The translations under genes were made by a program, and so were the position numbers. A model generated the notes under the pieces. The model ran no database searches and was not told the origin of the DNA. It was given only the letters and a program-made list of their open reading frames with translations. Positions 31,849-39,863 of a stretch of 39,863 bases of DNA are shown piece after piece; the first letter of the stretch is position 1, and every line of letters starts with the position of its first letter. This DNA comes from Planctomycetota bacterium. GTDB lineage: Bacteria; Planctomycetota; PLA2; JAEUHO01. The DNA lies in contig JANQJW010000100.1 in NCBI GenBank assembly GCA_028281445.1, positions 1 through 39,863 of the forward strand, written 5' to 3'.

Positions 31849-34542
31849 GTGGAGCGCAATCTCGTGAGCGGTTACACCCCTGCACCCCGGGATCCGGATC
31901 CCCAGGAAACCCGTGAATGGATCGAGTCCCTCGAGGCCGTCCACGATGCGATCGGTCCCGACCGCGCCCGCTACCTGCTGACCGAGCTGCTGCAGCGCGC
32001 CCGGCGCGGCGGCTACGTGCCGGACCAGCTACTCAGCACCGACTACATCAACACCATTGCGCCTGCGGACCAGCCGGCGTTTCCCGGCGACGAGCAGATG
32101 GAAGAGCGCATCAGCGACATCATCCGCTGGAACGCCGCCGTGATGGTGACGCGCGCGAACACGCGCTTCGACGGCCTGGGGGGACACATCTCCACCTTCG
32201 CGTCGAGTGCGGAGCTCTACGACGTCGGCTTCAACCACTTCTTCCGGGGCAAGGACGACGACCGCTCCGGCGACCAGATCTATTTCCAGGGGCATGCTTC
32301 GCCCGGCATCTACGCCCGCTCTTTCCTCGAGGGGCGGATCACCGAAGACCAGATGGAGCGCTTTCGGCGCGAGACCGAGCGCGGCAAGGGCCTCAGCTCG
32401 TATCCGCATCCGCGCCTGATGCCGGAGTACTGGGAGTTCCCCACCGTCTCGATGGGGCTTGGTCCGATCAACTCGATCTACCAGGCACGCTTCAACCGCT
32501 ACCTCAAGGCGCGCGGCATCGTGGACACGTCGAACTCGCGTGTCTGGTGCTTCGTCGGCGACGGCGAGACGGACGAGCCCGAGACGCTCGGGGCGCTCTC
32601 GGTGGCGAGCCGCGAAGGGCTCGACAACCTGACCTGGATCGTGAACTGCAACCTGCAGCGTCTCGACGGCCCCGTGCGCGGCAACGGCAAGATCGTGCAG
32701 GAGCTCGAGACCGTGTTCCGCGGCGCCGGCTGGAACGTGCTGAAGGTGCTGTGGGGCAGCGAGTGGGACCCCATCATCGAGCGCGACGAACTGGGCCTCC
32801 TACGCCAGCGCATGCGCGACATCGTCGACGGCGAGCTGCAGAAGATGCGCGCCGAGGACGGCGCCTACATCCGCCAGCACTTCTTCGGGACGGATCCGCG
32901 GCTGCTCGACCTCGTGTCGCACATGAGCGATGACGACATCTGGGCGATGCGTCGCGGCGGTCACGACATGCAGAAGGTCTACGCCGCCTACAAGGCCGCC
33001 GTCGAGCACAAGGGGCGGCCGACGGTGATCCTCGCGCAAACGGTCAAGGGCTGGTCGCTGGGCGAAGGCTTCGAAGCCAAGAACGTCACGCACCAGATGA
33101 AGAAGATGTCGCGGGACGACCTCACGGGGTTCCGCGACCGCCTCGACCTCCCGATCACCGACGACGCGCTCGACGACCCGCCCTACTACCACCCGGGCGA
33201 GGACAGCGCCGAGGTGCAGTACATGCTCGAGCGCCGCAAGGTCCTCGGCGGACTGGTGCCCGTGCGCAAGGCCACGTTCACCGTGGACTGGGAGGCGCCC
33301 GGCGACGAGCTCTACGAGGAGTTCTACGCCGGCACGAAGAACCCGGGCGGGGTGTCGACCACGATGGCGTTCGTGCGGCTCCTGACGAAGCTGATCAAGG
33401 ACAAGGAGATCGGCAACCGCATCGTTCCAATCATCCCCGACGAGGCGCGCACGTTCGGCATGGAGCCGCTGTTCCGCCAGGTCGGCATCTACGCCTCGAA
33501 GGGACAGCTCTACGAGCCGGTCGACAAGGGGCAACTCCTCTACTACCGCGAGAGCCAGGACGGCCAGGTGCTGGAAGAGGGGATCACGGAGGCCGGCAGC
33601 ATGGCGAGCTTCACCGCCGCCGGTACGTCGTACGCAACCCACGGCCAGCCAATGCTGCCGTTCTACACGTTCTATTCGATGTTCGGTTTCCAGCGCATCG
33701 GCGACCTCGCCTGGGCGTTTGCCGACATGCGCGGCCGCGGCTTCCTGATGGGCGCAACGGCCGGCCGCACGACGCTCAACGGCGAAGGGCTTCAGCACGA
33801 GGACGGCCACAGCCACATCCTCGCCACGTCGTTCCCCAACCTGCGCAGCTACGACCCCGCGTTCGCCTACGAGATCGCCATGATCGTCAAGGAAGGCATG
33901 CGCCGGATGGTCGACGAGGACCAGGACGTCTTCTACTACATCACCATCCAGAACGAGAACTACCCGCAGCCGCCGATGCCCGAGGGTGTCGAAGAAGGCG
34001 TGGTCAACGGCCTGTACAAGTATCGCGACGCCGAGAAGAAGCTCGAACACCACGTGCAGCTCTTCGGCAGCGGCTGCGCGATGAACATGGCGCTGGACGC
34101 CCAGCAGATCCTCGCGGAGAAGTACAACGTCTCTTCGGACGTGTGGTCGGCGACCAGCTACCACCTGCTGCGACACGACGCGCTCGTCTGGGAGCGGCAC
34201 AACATGCTGCACCCGGAGGATGAGCCGCGGCTCAGCTTCATCCAGAAGGCGCTCGACGGCGTCGAGGGCCCGTTCATCGCCGTGAGCGACTACATGTGCC
34301 TCGTGCCTGACCAGATCCGGCGCTGGATACCGGGCACGCTCGTCTCGCTCGGCACGGACGGCTTCGGCATGAGCGACACGCGCGAGGCGCTGCGCCGGCA
34401 CTTCGAGATCGACAAGGAGTCGATCGTGATCGCGACCCTGCGCGCACTGCAGCTCGACGGGAAGATCCCCGGCAAGTGCGTCGCACAGGCGATCAAGGAT
34501 CTCGACTTCGATCCGGAGAAGCTGCGCGCAACGACGGTCTAG
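31849..34542 (+). CDS. aceE: Pyruvate dehydrogenase E1 component, homodimeric type
   Basis: The 897-aa protein aligns from end to end with AceE as I recall it from gamma-proteobacteria (887 aa). The thiamine-diphosphate motif begins GDGETDEPE (residue 237) and continues to NCNLQRLDGP. Other landmarks are YFQGH, LSSYPHP, PTVSMGLGPI, RGGHD, DEARTFGME, SMFGFQRIGD, GRTTLNGEGLQHEDGHSH and the C-terminal LGTDGFG. It decarboxylates pyruvate and acetylates the lipoyl group of E2 in the cytoplasm. The start is GTG 31849 (GGAG at 31835-31838); GTG 31864, with GGAG at 31851, is an equal alternative five residues later. No E2 or E3 gene follows, which is unusual, since aceF and lpd commonly sit next to it. 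Confidence 0.95.
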   Translation: MERNLVSGYTPAPRDPDPQETREWIESLEAVHDAIGPDRARYLLTELLQRARRGGYVPDQLLSTDYINTIAPADQPAFPGDEQMEERISDIIRWNAAVMVTRANTRFDGLGGHISTFASSAELYDVGFNHFFRGKDDDRSGDQIYFQGHASPGIYARSFLEGRITEDQMERFRRETERGKGLSSYPHPRLMPEYWEFPTVSMGLGPINSIYQARFNRYLKARGIVDTSNSRVWCFVGDGETDEPETLGALSVASREGLDNLTWIVNCNLQRLDGPVRGNGKIVQELETVFRGAGWNVLKVLWGSEWDPIIERDELGLLRQRMRDIVDGELQKMRAEDGAYIRQHFFGTDPRLLDLVSHMSDDDIWAMRRGGHDMQKVYAAYKAAVEHKGRPTVILAQTVKGWSLGEGFEAKNVTHQMKKMSRDDLTGFRDRLDLPITDDALDDPPYYHPGEDSAEVQYMLERRKVLGGLVPVRKATFTVDWEAPGDELYEEFYAGTKNPGGVSTTMAFVRLLTKLIKDKEIGNRIVPIIPDEARTFGMEPLFRQVGIYASKGQLYEPVDKGQLLYYRESQDGQVLEEGITEAGSMASFTAAGTSYATHGQPMLPFYTFYSMFGFQRIGDLAWAFADMRGRGFLMGATAGRTTLNGEGLQHEDGHSHILATSFPNLRSYDPAFAYEIAMIVKEGMRRMVDEDQDVFYYITIQNENYPQPPMPEGVEEGVVNGLYKYRDAEKKLEHHVQLFGSGCAMNMALDAQQILAEKYNVSSDVWSATSYHLLRHDALVWERHNMLHPEDEPRLSFIQKALDGVEGPFIAVSDYMCLVPDQIRRWIPGTLVSLGTDGFGMSDTREALRRHFEIDKESIVIATLRALQLDGKIPGKCVAQAIKDLDFDPEKLRATTV

Positions 34543-34551
34543 GGGGCGCGA

Positions 34552-36600
34552 ATGAGAGTCTGGGGGATCGTAGCGGCTCTCCTCGTGTGCTCGGGGTCCG
34601 CGCATGCGGACGGCGCGATCAAGGTCGTGCGGCCCGACGCCACGAAGGCGACGACAGAGAAGACCCACGCATTCGACGTCGTCGAGCGGACCTACGCGAA
34701 CAACACGCGCTGCTACATCAAGCGCACGACGGACGCGGGCAACGTCGTGTGCCGCTTCACGTTCCTCGGCGGCGTCAGCGAAGAGGACGAGAAGACCCGC
34801 TGCCTCACCGAAGCGGGCATGGCCGCCCTTCAGATGGGCGCACACCGCACGGCGAAGCACGGGCCCGCTGACTTCAAGGCGCTGTTCGACAATCCCACGA
34901 TGGGCATCGTGCCCAGCCTGGGTTTGGCGGAGCTCAACGTCGATGTGGTTGCCGCTCCGGATCGCATCGAGGACTTCCTGTTCGCCGCGCGCCTCCTGGT
35001 CCTCGGCGCGCAGCTTTCGGACGGCACGTTCGACAGCTGGCGCTCCCAGATCGCCGGCGTGCTTGCCCATGCGACGTCGAACGTGCAGCAGCAGGCGCTC
35101 TGGGCACGCGTACGCGCAGCGACGGGCGGGGACATCCGTGTGCTGCCGCCTGACTTCCGGCACATCGCCAATCTGAAGCACCCGGACGCGCAGCGTTGGC
35201 TCGATCGCATGCTGCGCGAAGCGCCGCTCACGGTTTCCTTCGCGGGCAACGTCGCTCCCGAGCGCGCGCGCGAGCTGATGGACGCTTACGTGGGTTCACT
35301 GCCCGCACGCCCGGCGAAGGTCGACCTCGACGGACGCCGCCGGACAGGACCGTGGCCCGACGAACGCGAGCGGCGAGTAACGATTGCCTCGCGCACACCT
35401 GCCGCGGCCACGCTCGTCGGCTGGCCGGTCCATGGGCGCAAGACCCTGGCGCAGCAGGCGGCGCTGCACGTGGGCGCAAGCGTCATCCAGCGCCGCGTAG
35501 CCGCGAAGCTCACGGAGACGCTCGGCACACCACACCGGCCCTCGTTCTGGTACGACCGCTTGCGCTTCTACCAGGGCGGTGATGGGCTGTGGTTCTTCAC
35601 GTTGACCTCGCCGCGGCATGCGGAACAGGCCGCCGACGTCGCGCGCGCGGAAGTCCGCGCGCTGGTCGCCGGCCAAGGAGCGATCGACGAGCTCGCCGAT
35701 GTGCGCAAGGCGTTCGACACGGATCCGGACGCGATGATTGCCGGGCGGTGGGCATACGAGCTGGGCACGCTGCCGGTCCAGGGATGGTCCGTTGCGGACT
35801 TCGCAGAGTACACGAAGCAGATCGCATCGATGGACGCGGACGCCGTCCGCGCCGCGCTCGCAGACGTGTGCAAGGACGAAGACGGGCACACGATCCTCGT
35901 CTCGACTCCGAAGAAGAAGCGCGGACCGGACAGAGTCTTGAAGGCGGGAGAGGAAGGCGACCTCTACGTCGAGGGATCCGACTTCCCCTCGCGCGTCTAC
36001 CTGCCGGAGGACTGGACGGGTGACAAGAAGCTGCCGGTCGTGTTGTTCCTCCACGGGTCGGGCGCAACGCCCACGACGAATATCTGGCGCACCGCAACCG
36101 GCGGGCGCGGCGCGGTGATCGTGGCGCTCGCCTACGGTGGACAGGCCGACGGCGGCGCGAGCGGACGCGTCCTGGGCGATCCGGACTCCTGCCGCGCTGG
36201 ACACGCCTACATCGAGAAGGTGCGCGCGGCGCTGGAGGAGCGCTACGGCACCGACCCGGACAGGGTCGTGCTGTCGGGCTTCTCGATGGGCGGCTGGGCC
36301 GTCAACTACTACGGCTTCCTCGAAGACGCCAAGGGCCGCTACGCGGGCTTCGCCATCCTCGGCGCTGGCACGACCGAGGCGCCGACGGTCGATCTCTCGA
36401 TTGCGAAGGGCGTACCGGTCCTGCTGCTCAACGGCCGCGACGACGTGAACCTCGCCCGTGCGAACGCAGGCCTCCCGCTACTGCAGAACGCAGGCGCGAA
36501 GGCCAAGCAGGTCATCCTCGAGGGTCAGGGGCACATCCCGTCCGACGCCGCGATGGCCGAGCCGCTGAGCGCGTGGCTCGAGGGCGTGCTGGCGCGCTAG
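34552..36600 (+). CDS. Secreted fusion of an M16-like (inactive) domain and an alpha/beta hydrolase
   Basis: The 682-aa product has a signal peptide (cleavage after AHA, about residue 19). Residues about 35-440 resemble the insulinase-like M16 fold: blocks such as PLTVSFAGNVAPERARELM followed by a GSLPAR end are typical, but the HxxEH zinc site is absent, so this part looks non-catalytic. Residues 450-682 form an alpha/beta hydrolase like polyhydroxybutyrate-depolymerase or peptidase-S9-type esterases: LFLHGSG as oxyanion strand, GFSMGG with Ser578, Asp630 or Asp631 in NGRDDVN, and His661 in GQGHIPSD. The ATG at 34552 follows a GGGGGCG ribosome site and lies 9 nt after aceE, suggesting co-transcription. 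Its TAG stop overlaps the stop of the convergent gene. I do not know this domain pairing; function unknown. Confidence 0.78.
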   Translation: MRVWGIVAALLVCSGSAHADGAIKVVRPDATKATTEKTHAFDVVERTYANNTRCYIKRTTDAGNVVCRFTFLGGVSEEDEKTRCLTEAGMAALQMGAHRTAKHGPADFKALFDNPTMGIVPSLGLAELNVDVVAAPDRIEDFLFAARLLVLGAQLSDGTFDSWRSQIAGVLAHATSNVQQQALWARVRAATGGDIRVLPPDFRHIANLKHPDAQRWLDRMLREAPLTVSFAGNVAPERARELMDAYVGSLPARPAKVDLDGRRRTGPWPDERERRVTIASRTPAAATLVGWPVHGRKTLAQQAALHVGASVIQRRVAAKLTETLGTPHRPSFWYDRLRFYQGGDGLWFFTLTSPRHAEQAADVARAEVRALVAGQGAIDELADVRKAFDTDPDAMIAGRWAYELGTLPVQGWSVADFAEYTKQIASMDADAVRAALADVCKDEDGHTILVSTPKKKRGPDRVLKAGEEGDLYVEGSDFPSRVYLPEDWTGDKKLPVVLFLHGSGATPTTNIWRTATGGRGAVIVALAYGGQADGGASGRVLGDPDSCRAGHAYIEKVRAALEERYGTDPDRVVLSGFSMGGWAVNYYGFLEDAKGRYAGFAILGAGTTEAPTVDLSIAKGVPVLLLNGRDDVNLARANAGLPLLQNAGAKAKQVILEGQGHIPSDAAMAEPLSAWLEGVLAR

Positions 36601-38042
36601 CGCGAGAAGACGACGTCGGTCGTGTCGTTGGGCACGACATCAATCCACTGCGTCTCGAAGCCGTGGAGCCGCACGCCGTAGCGGCCGGGGGGCATCGGCT
36701 CGAGGAGCATGGATTCGTCCTCTTGCTGCAGCTCGAAACGCAATCCGCCGAACCCGAGCATGTTCTGGCCCGACGGCATGAAGACATCGAGCCGCCTGTG
36801 CTTGCGGCGATCGAAGCGGTTGGCCCAGTCGAACGGCCCCATTACCGAGATGCGTCCGTAGGCGCGGACGGGCAGCAGCGTCTCGGTGAGGTGATAGACG
36901 CGTGGATCGGCCTCGGTGATGAGCTCGCGTGTTCCCATCTCGATGTGCGGTGCCACCCATGCGTAGATCACCGTCGCGTTGAGCGGGGTGCGCGCCATGA
37001 AGCTCCCGTTCTTCGCCCAGCCCCACGAACGCGTCTCGACGCCGTTCTCGCGCTCGACGCCGGACGTCACATAGAGATCGCGAACCGTCTTGCCTACCGG
37101 CGAGCGGAACGTGAAGTGGACAACATGTTCGTTCACCGTCATGTCCGCGGAGCGGGCCTTCTCGAGGAACCAGTGCGAGCGGCCCATGACGTCAAGGCGA
37201 AGCCTCATCCCGGGACGCAAGCCGGAGAGCGTGTATGTCCCGTTGGCGCGCGTGACGGCGTAGCACTGGCGCCCTGTCAGCGAGACGCGTACGCCGGGAA
37301 CCGGACTCCCGTCGGGAAAGGTGACGCGCCCTTCGACCACGGCACCGCGCTCGAGGCGGACGACGACGTCGTTCGAGGGACACGCCACACGCTTGCGCCC
37401 ATCGAGGTGTGCGCGATGGTCAAAGAAGAGTTGGTGACTCTCGTGCGGCTTGTTCGCGTAGACGGTGAAAGAGCCGTCGGCGTTGGATCGGGCGGCGACG
37501 CTGTCGAGCCGCAGCCAGGCGCCCTTGAGCGGCGCGCCGTCGTGCCCGTAGACGTGGCCGCGGACAGCGTGGCCCTTGACGAGGCGCATGCGTACCTCGC
37601 CCCCTACGAGCCTGCGTCGCATCGTGCGGTAGCCGGGCGCACCGGCCTCGGCCTCGACCAGGGGATGGACGACGTCCAGCGCAGGGATCTCGAAGCCCGC
37701 GAAGCCGTCCCTGTCGGCGGTCTTGGTGACAGGCGCGGGTGCCGCCATCTTGCCGACCGTGGACACATGCAGCGTGACCGTGGCGCCGGCGACATTGGTG
37801 TGCACGCGGTAGGGCCACGTCTCGGGTGCGCGGGCGTCCTGCTTCGTCCCGACAGCGGCGGTATCCGAACCGGAAGATGGCTTCGTGCGCGTCTCGAGCA
37901 TCGGCGGCGGTGCGCCGGCCTCGTCCGCGGTTTCGTCTCCGAAGCCGTCGCCTTCACGCTCGTCGTCCTGCAGCCAGAGGAAGGCAAGCAGGCACGCAAC
38001 GAGGGCGTAGACGAACAGGCTCCAGGCGCGGCGCGTGCTCAC
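36597..38042 (-). CDS. Membrane-anchored carboxypeptidase-regulatory-like repeat protein (paralogue 2)
   Basis: The frame is open from 38570, but the part before 38042 lies inside the upstream gene and reads as out-of-frame Arg/Pro-rich sequence. GTG 38042 overlaps the upstream stop as GTGA and begins directly with a transmembrane segment (residues 6-22), giving 481 aa. The outside part has a conserved first domain (YRVHTNVAGATVTLH and onward), then carboxypeptidase-regulatory-like beta-sandwiches: RGHVYGHDGAPLKGAWLRL and EGRVTFPDGSPVPGVRVSL are textbook repeats. A C-terminal beta-rich domain follows. Such domains bind or scaffold extracellular partners; no enzyme motif is seen. It is a full-length paralogue of the gene upstream and is probably coupled to it. 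The stop overlaps the convergent gene at CTAG. Confidence 0.8.
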   Translation of the reverse strand: MSTRRAWSLFVYALVACLLAFLWLQDDEREGDGFGDETADEAGAPPPMLETRTKPSSGSDTAAVGTKQDARAPETWPYRVHTNVAGATVTLHVSTVGKMAAPAPVTKTADRDGFAGFEIPALDVVHPLVEAEAGAPGYRTMRRRLVGGEVRMRLVKGHAVRGHVYGHDGAPLKGAWLRLDSVAARSNADGSFTVYANKPHESHQLFFDHRAHLDGRKRVACPSNDVVVRLERGAVVEGRVTFPDGSPVPGVRVSLTGRQCYAVTRANGTYTLSGLRPGMRLRLDVMGRSHWFLEKARSADMTVNEHVVHFTFRSPVGKTVRDLYVTSGVERENGVETRSWGWAKNGSFMARTPLNATVIYAWVAPHIEMGTRELITEADPRVYHLTETLLPVRAYGRISVMGPFDWANRFDRRKHRRLDVFMPSGQNMLGFGGLRFELQQEDESMLLEPMPPGRYGVRLHGFETQWIDVVPNDTTDVVFSR

Positions 38043-39478
38043 GGCAGATCGATCCTCATCTCCGTCGTCTCGCCTTGGACGACGTCGACCCATGCGGGCC
38101 GGGTACCGCGGACCTGAACCTGATAGCGGCCGGCTGGCAGGCCCGGCATGACGAACGGTTGTCCTACCTCTGCATCGGCAATGCGCAGGCTCCACCGGCG
38201 ACTGGATACCTCGAACGGCGTCGCGAGGAGCAGCCGCACTCGTACGTAGCGTCCGGGGTTCTTGCGCTGCCAGTTGAGAGTGACGGCGATGCTCCCGGTC
38301 GCAGTCAGCGGATGCACGGTCTCTGAGACGTGGTGCATGCGCGGGGGGCCCTCCAGGGTCAGCCGGCGGGACCCCATCTCCGTGTGGTAGCTGAACCAGA
38401 TGAGGTGGATCGGGCTCGGCAGCGGACAAACGCACGTGAAGCGTCCGTCCGTGACCCATTGGTCGGAGATCGGCTCGACCTTGCCGTTCTTCTCGAAACC
38501 TGCGGTCACATAGAGGAACTTCGGGACGCGTCCGGATGGCGTGCGCAGGTCCAGCGAGACTGCATGCCACGTGAGTTCGAAGTCGGCGTCCGTAGTTCCG
38601 GCCGCTATCGCTCGCGTTTCGTGCCCGCCGTAGACGTAGTACCTCTTCGCTTCGAGTCCGCGCAGCTCGTAGGTGCCGTCGTCGGCCGAGAACGTGTGAC
38701 CGACCTGGGGGATGCGGACCCGGATGCCCGGCGCGGGCGCGCCGTCTGTGAAGTACAAGCGTCCGGAGATACTCAGACCGGGGTCGAGCCTGACGACGAG
38801 GCCGTCAACCGGACTCTCGATTTGCATCCGGCGCCGCTTGAAGCCCGGATGATCCGCGACGAGGAGCCACGGTCCTGGGCGCTTGGCGAACAGCTCGAAG
38901 GAGCCGTCTTCGGCCGAGGTGACGATGTGTTCGCCGGCGTTCACCGTAGCGCCAGGTACGGGCGTGCCGCCCATGTCGACGACCATGCCGCGTACCGGCG
39001 TTCCGCGCACGAGCCTGAGGCGCGCTTCGCCATCGACAAGGCGCCCGCGTGCCGGGCGGTAGCCCTCGGCGCGCGCCTCGACCTCGACGAGTGGGTGCGG
39101 CGTGTCGATGTCTGCTGGGTCGAACCCGGCGAAGCCGCGTACGTCGGCCTGCTTCGTGATCGGCTCCGGTGCGTCCCCGTGTCCCAGGTAGTCGATGCGC
39201 AGGGTCACGTGCGAACCGGGCACGTTCGTGTGGACGCGGTAGTGCCATGATGCCTCGGCCGTGCGCGCCGCGGCGAGTTGCTCGGGCGTCGGGCCGAGGA
39301 CGTTCTCGTCCGCCTCTTCCGTGCGCACTTCGAGCGTGGGAGGCGGCGCAGGCTTGTCGACGTCGGTGCGCGCAGCGGGCGGTCCTTCGGGTAGGGCGTC
39401 CTCCCGCATCCACAGGATGACGATCAGCGCTATCGACAGCGCGAGAGCGACCAGGAGCCATGCCAAACGTCCACTCAC
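38039..39478 (-). CDS. Membrane-anchored carboxypeptidase-regulatory-like repeat protein (paralogue 1)
   Basis: The frame extends to 39817, but the first 113 codons there are Arg/Cys-rich with no structure. GTG 39478 starts right before the transmembrane segment (about residues 5-24), giving 479 aa. TACCCT lies 6 nt upstream and there is no ribosome site, consistent with a leaderless mRNA. After an acidic/Pro linker the protein has the same first domain as its paralogue (YRVHTNVPGSHVTLR), then regulatory-like repeats (VRGMVVDMGGTPVPGATV and SGRLYFTDGAPAPGIRVRI) and a C-terminal beta-sandwich ending in a last strand of the type WVDVVQGETTEM. It should be anchored in the inner membrane with the bulk outside. 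Function unknown. Confidence 0.8.
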   Translation of the reverse strand: MSGRLAWLLVALALSIALIVILWMREDALPEGPPAARTDVDKPAPPPTLEVRTEEADENVLGPTPEQLAAARTAEASWHYRVHTNVPGSHVTLRIDYLGHGDAPEPITKQADVRGFAGFDPADIDTPHPLVEVEARAEGYRPARGRLVDGEARLRLVRGTPVRGMVVDMGGTPVPGATVNAGEHIVTSAEDGSFELFAKRPGPWLLVADHPGFKRRRMQIESPVDGLVVRLDPGLSISGRLYFTDGAPAPGIRVRIPQVGHTFSADDGTYELRGLEAKRYYVYGGHETRAIAAGTTDADFELTWHAVSLDLRTPSGRVPKFLYVTAGFEKNGKVEPISDQWVTDGRFTCVCPLPSPIHLIWFSYHTEMGSRRLTLEGPPRMHHVSETVHPLTATGSIAVTLNWQRKNPGRYVRVRLLLATPFEVSSRRWSLRIADAEVGQPFVMPGLPAGRYQVQVRGTRPAWVDVVQGETTEMRIDLP

Positions 39479-39484
39479 GCCATC

Positions 39485-39490
39485 AGGGTA
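39485..39490 (-). promoter_or_regulatory. -10-like TACCCT placed for a leaderless transcript
   Basis: On the minus strand TACCCT is followed by 6 nt and the GTG at 39478. No Shine-Dalgarno sequence is present. Confidence 0.4.
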
Positions 39491-39634
39491 GCGGTGTGCG
39501 GTTGCGAGCCCAGTGCACGCCCCTCCTGGCCACGTGCGCAGGTGGTGATTCGCAGCGAAGCGCGGGCACCCTCGATTCACGGGGTGGCGTTCAGTCTGGG
39601 CATCCATCGCGCGAGCGTGGTTGTCGCTGTCGCA

Positions 39635-39735
39635 AGGGGGCGCCCACAGGGGGCGCCCAAACAGGGCGAGACCACACGCTGTGGAACCGCTGGTGGGGCG
39701 ACCACACGCGCGGCTGCGCCGCGCTGGGGCGCCCC
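39635..39735. repeat. Intergenic palindromic repeat block
   Basis: AGGGGGCGCCCA occurs at 39635-39646 and 39648-39659, and the related palindrome GGGGCGCCCC at 39726-39735. ACCACACGC preceded by GGGCGA occurs at 39664-39679 and again at 39696-39709. This resembles dispersed noncoding REP-like elements, which cannot be tested within one window. Confidence 0.55.
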
Positions 39736-39777
39736 TACACCGTCTCTGCAGTTCTGGACGGGCGAGGCCTGTCCGAG

Positions 39778-39810
39778 GAACCCATCTCGCGTGCTTCGCG
39801 ATGGGGGTTC
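39778..39810. other. Large imperfect hairpin
   Basis: GAACCC (39778-39783) pairs with GGGTTC (39805-39810). ATC/GAT and GCG/CGC continue the stem with two small bulges around the loop TGCTT. It could be a terminator for a gene beyond the edge, or part of the repeat block next to it. Confidence 0.45.
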
Positions 39811-39863
39811 GTGACAACGAGAGCCGGCTGCCTGCCGTTCGCCCTTCAGAGTGGGGGGGGCCG

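Larger units (their letters stand above)
39479..39863. other. 385-bp noncoding end region with GC-rich repeats
   Basis: No credible gene was seen. The stretch holds the leaderless-type hexamer at 39485-39490, a repeat block (39635-39735) and a large hairpin (39778-39810). Stop-free frames here give only Arg/Cys-rich shadow translations. Confidence 0.6.

Noticed and set aside
32800..35181. A 793-codon minus-strand frame across aceE
   Set aside because: It is antisense to a certain aceE and a shadow frame by composition.
38043..38570. Long N-terminal extension of the repeat protein ending at 36597
   Set aside because: The extra residues are out-of-frame sequence of the upstream gene. The GTG overlapping its stop gives a start directly before the membrane segment.

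Overview
The window is high-GC DNA from a Gram-negative-type bacterium. An OprP/O-type outer-membrane porin, many lipoboxes, giant secreted SdrD_B-like proteins and a membrane Ser/Thr kinase suggest Planctomycetota or a neighbouring deep-branching phylum. That placement is an inference; there is no rRNA or marker gene to confirm it. No tRNA, rRNA, CRISPR array, transposase or phage gene was seen.

Layout. Positions 1-435 hold the start of a lipoprotein gene on the minus strand, cut by the window edge. It is divergent from a porin gene (712-2313). A periplasmic M48 metalloprotease lipoprotein follows (2397-3176), then a Trk potassium-uptake pair (trkA-trkH, 3332-6175). Next comes a secreted thioredoxin-fold protein with a DsbA-type CPHC site (6242-7105) and a cysteine-rich lipoprotein (7349-8479).

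The centrepiece is a tandem pair of paralogous giant secreted proteins, called P1 (8693-14644, 1983 aa) and P2 (15052-24387, 3111 aa) in this annotation. Each has a signal peptide, a shared N-terminal domain of about 440 aa that I do not recognise, and a chain of cysteine-rich SdrD_B-like beta-sandwich modules. After these come C-terminal modules separated by Lys-Ser-Gly linkers, and a Lys/Ser tail. P2 differs from P1 by having five A-B module pairs instead of one, and three copies of a small Cys-bounded module that P1 lacks. Their job is unknown; a disulfide-stiffened surface fibre or matrix protein is the most natural reading.

The right part is mixed. An alpha/beta hydrolase (minus) is divergent from a phosphoribosyltransferase that is translationally coupled to a SpoU-family RNA methyltransferase. 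A membrane Ser/Thr kinase (minus) follows, then two tandem metzincin-like lipoproteins. After those come homodimeric pyruvate dehydrogenase E1 (aceE) and a protein that joins an M16-like domain to an alpha/beta hydrolase. The window ends with two paralogous membrane-anchored carboxypeptidase-regulatory-like proteins (minus) and a noncoding GC-rich repeat block.

How they may work together: the CPHC protein, the Cys-rich lipoprotein and the two giants lie in one direction and share a theme of extracytoplasmic disulfides. This is inference from order and composition. Several genes without a Shine-Dalgarno sequence (24388-25365, 25422-25961, 26764-28344, 38039-39478) have a TANNNT hexamer 6-8 nt before the start codon, which suggests leaderless transcripts.
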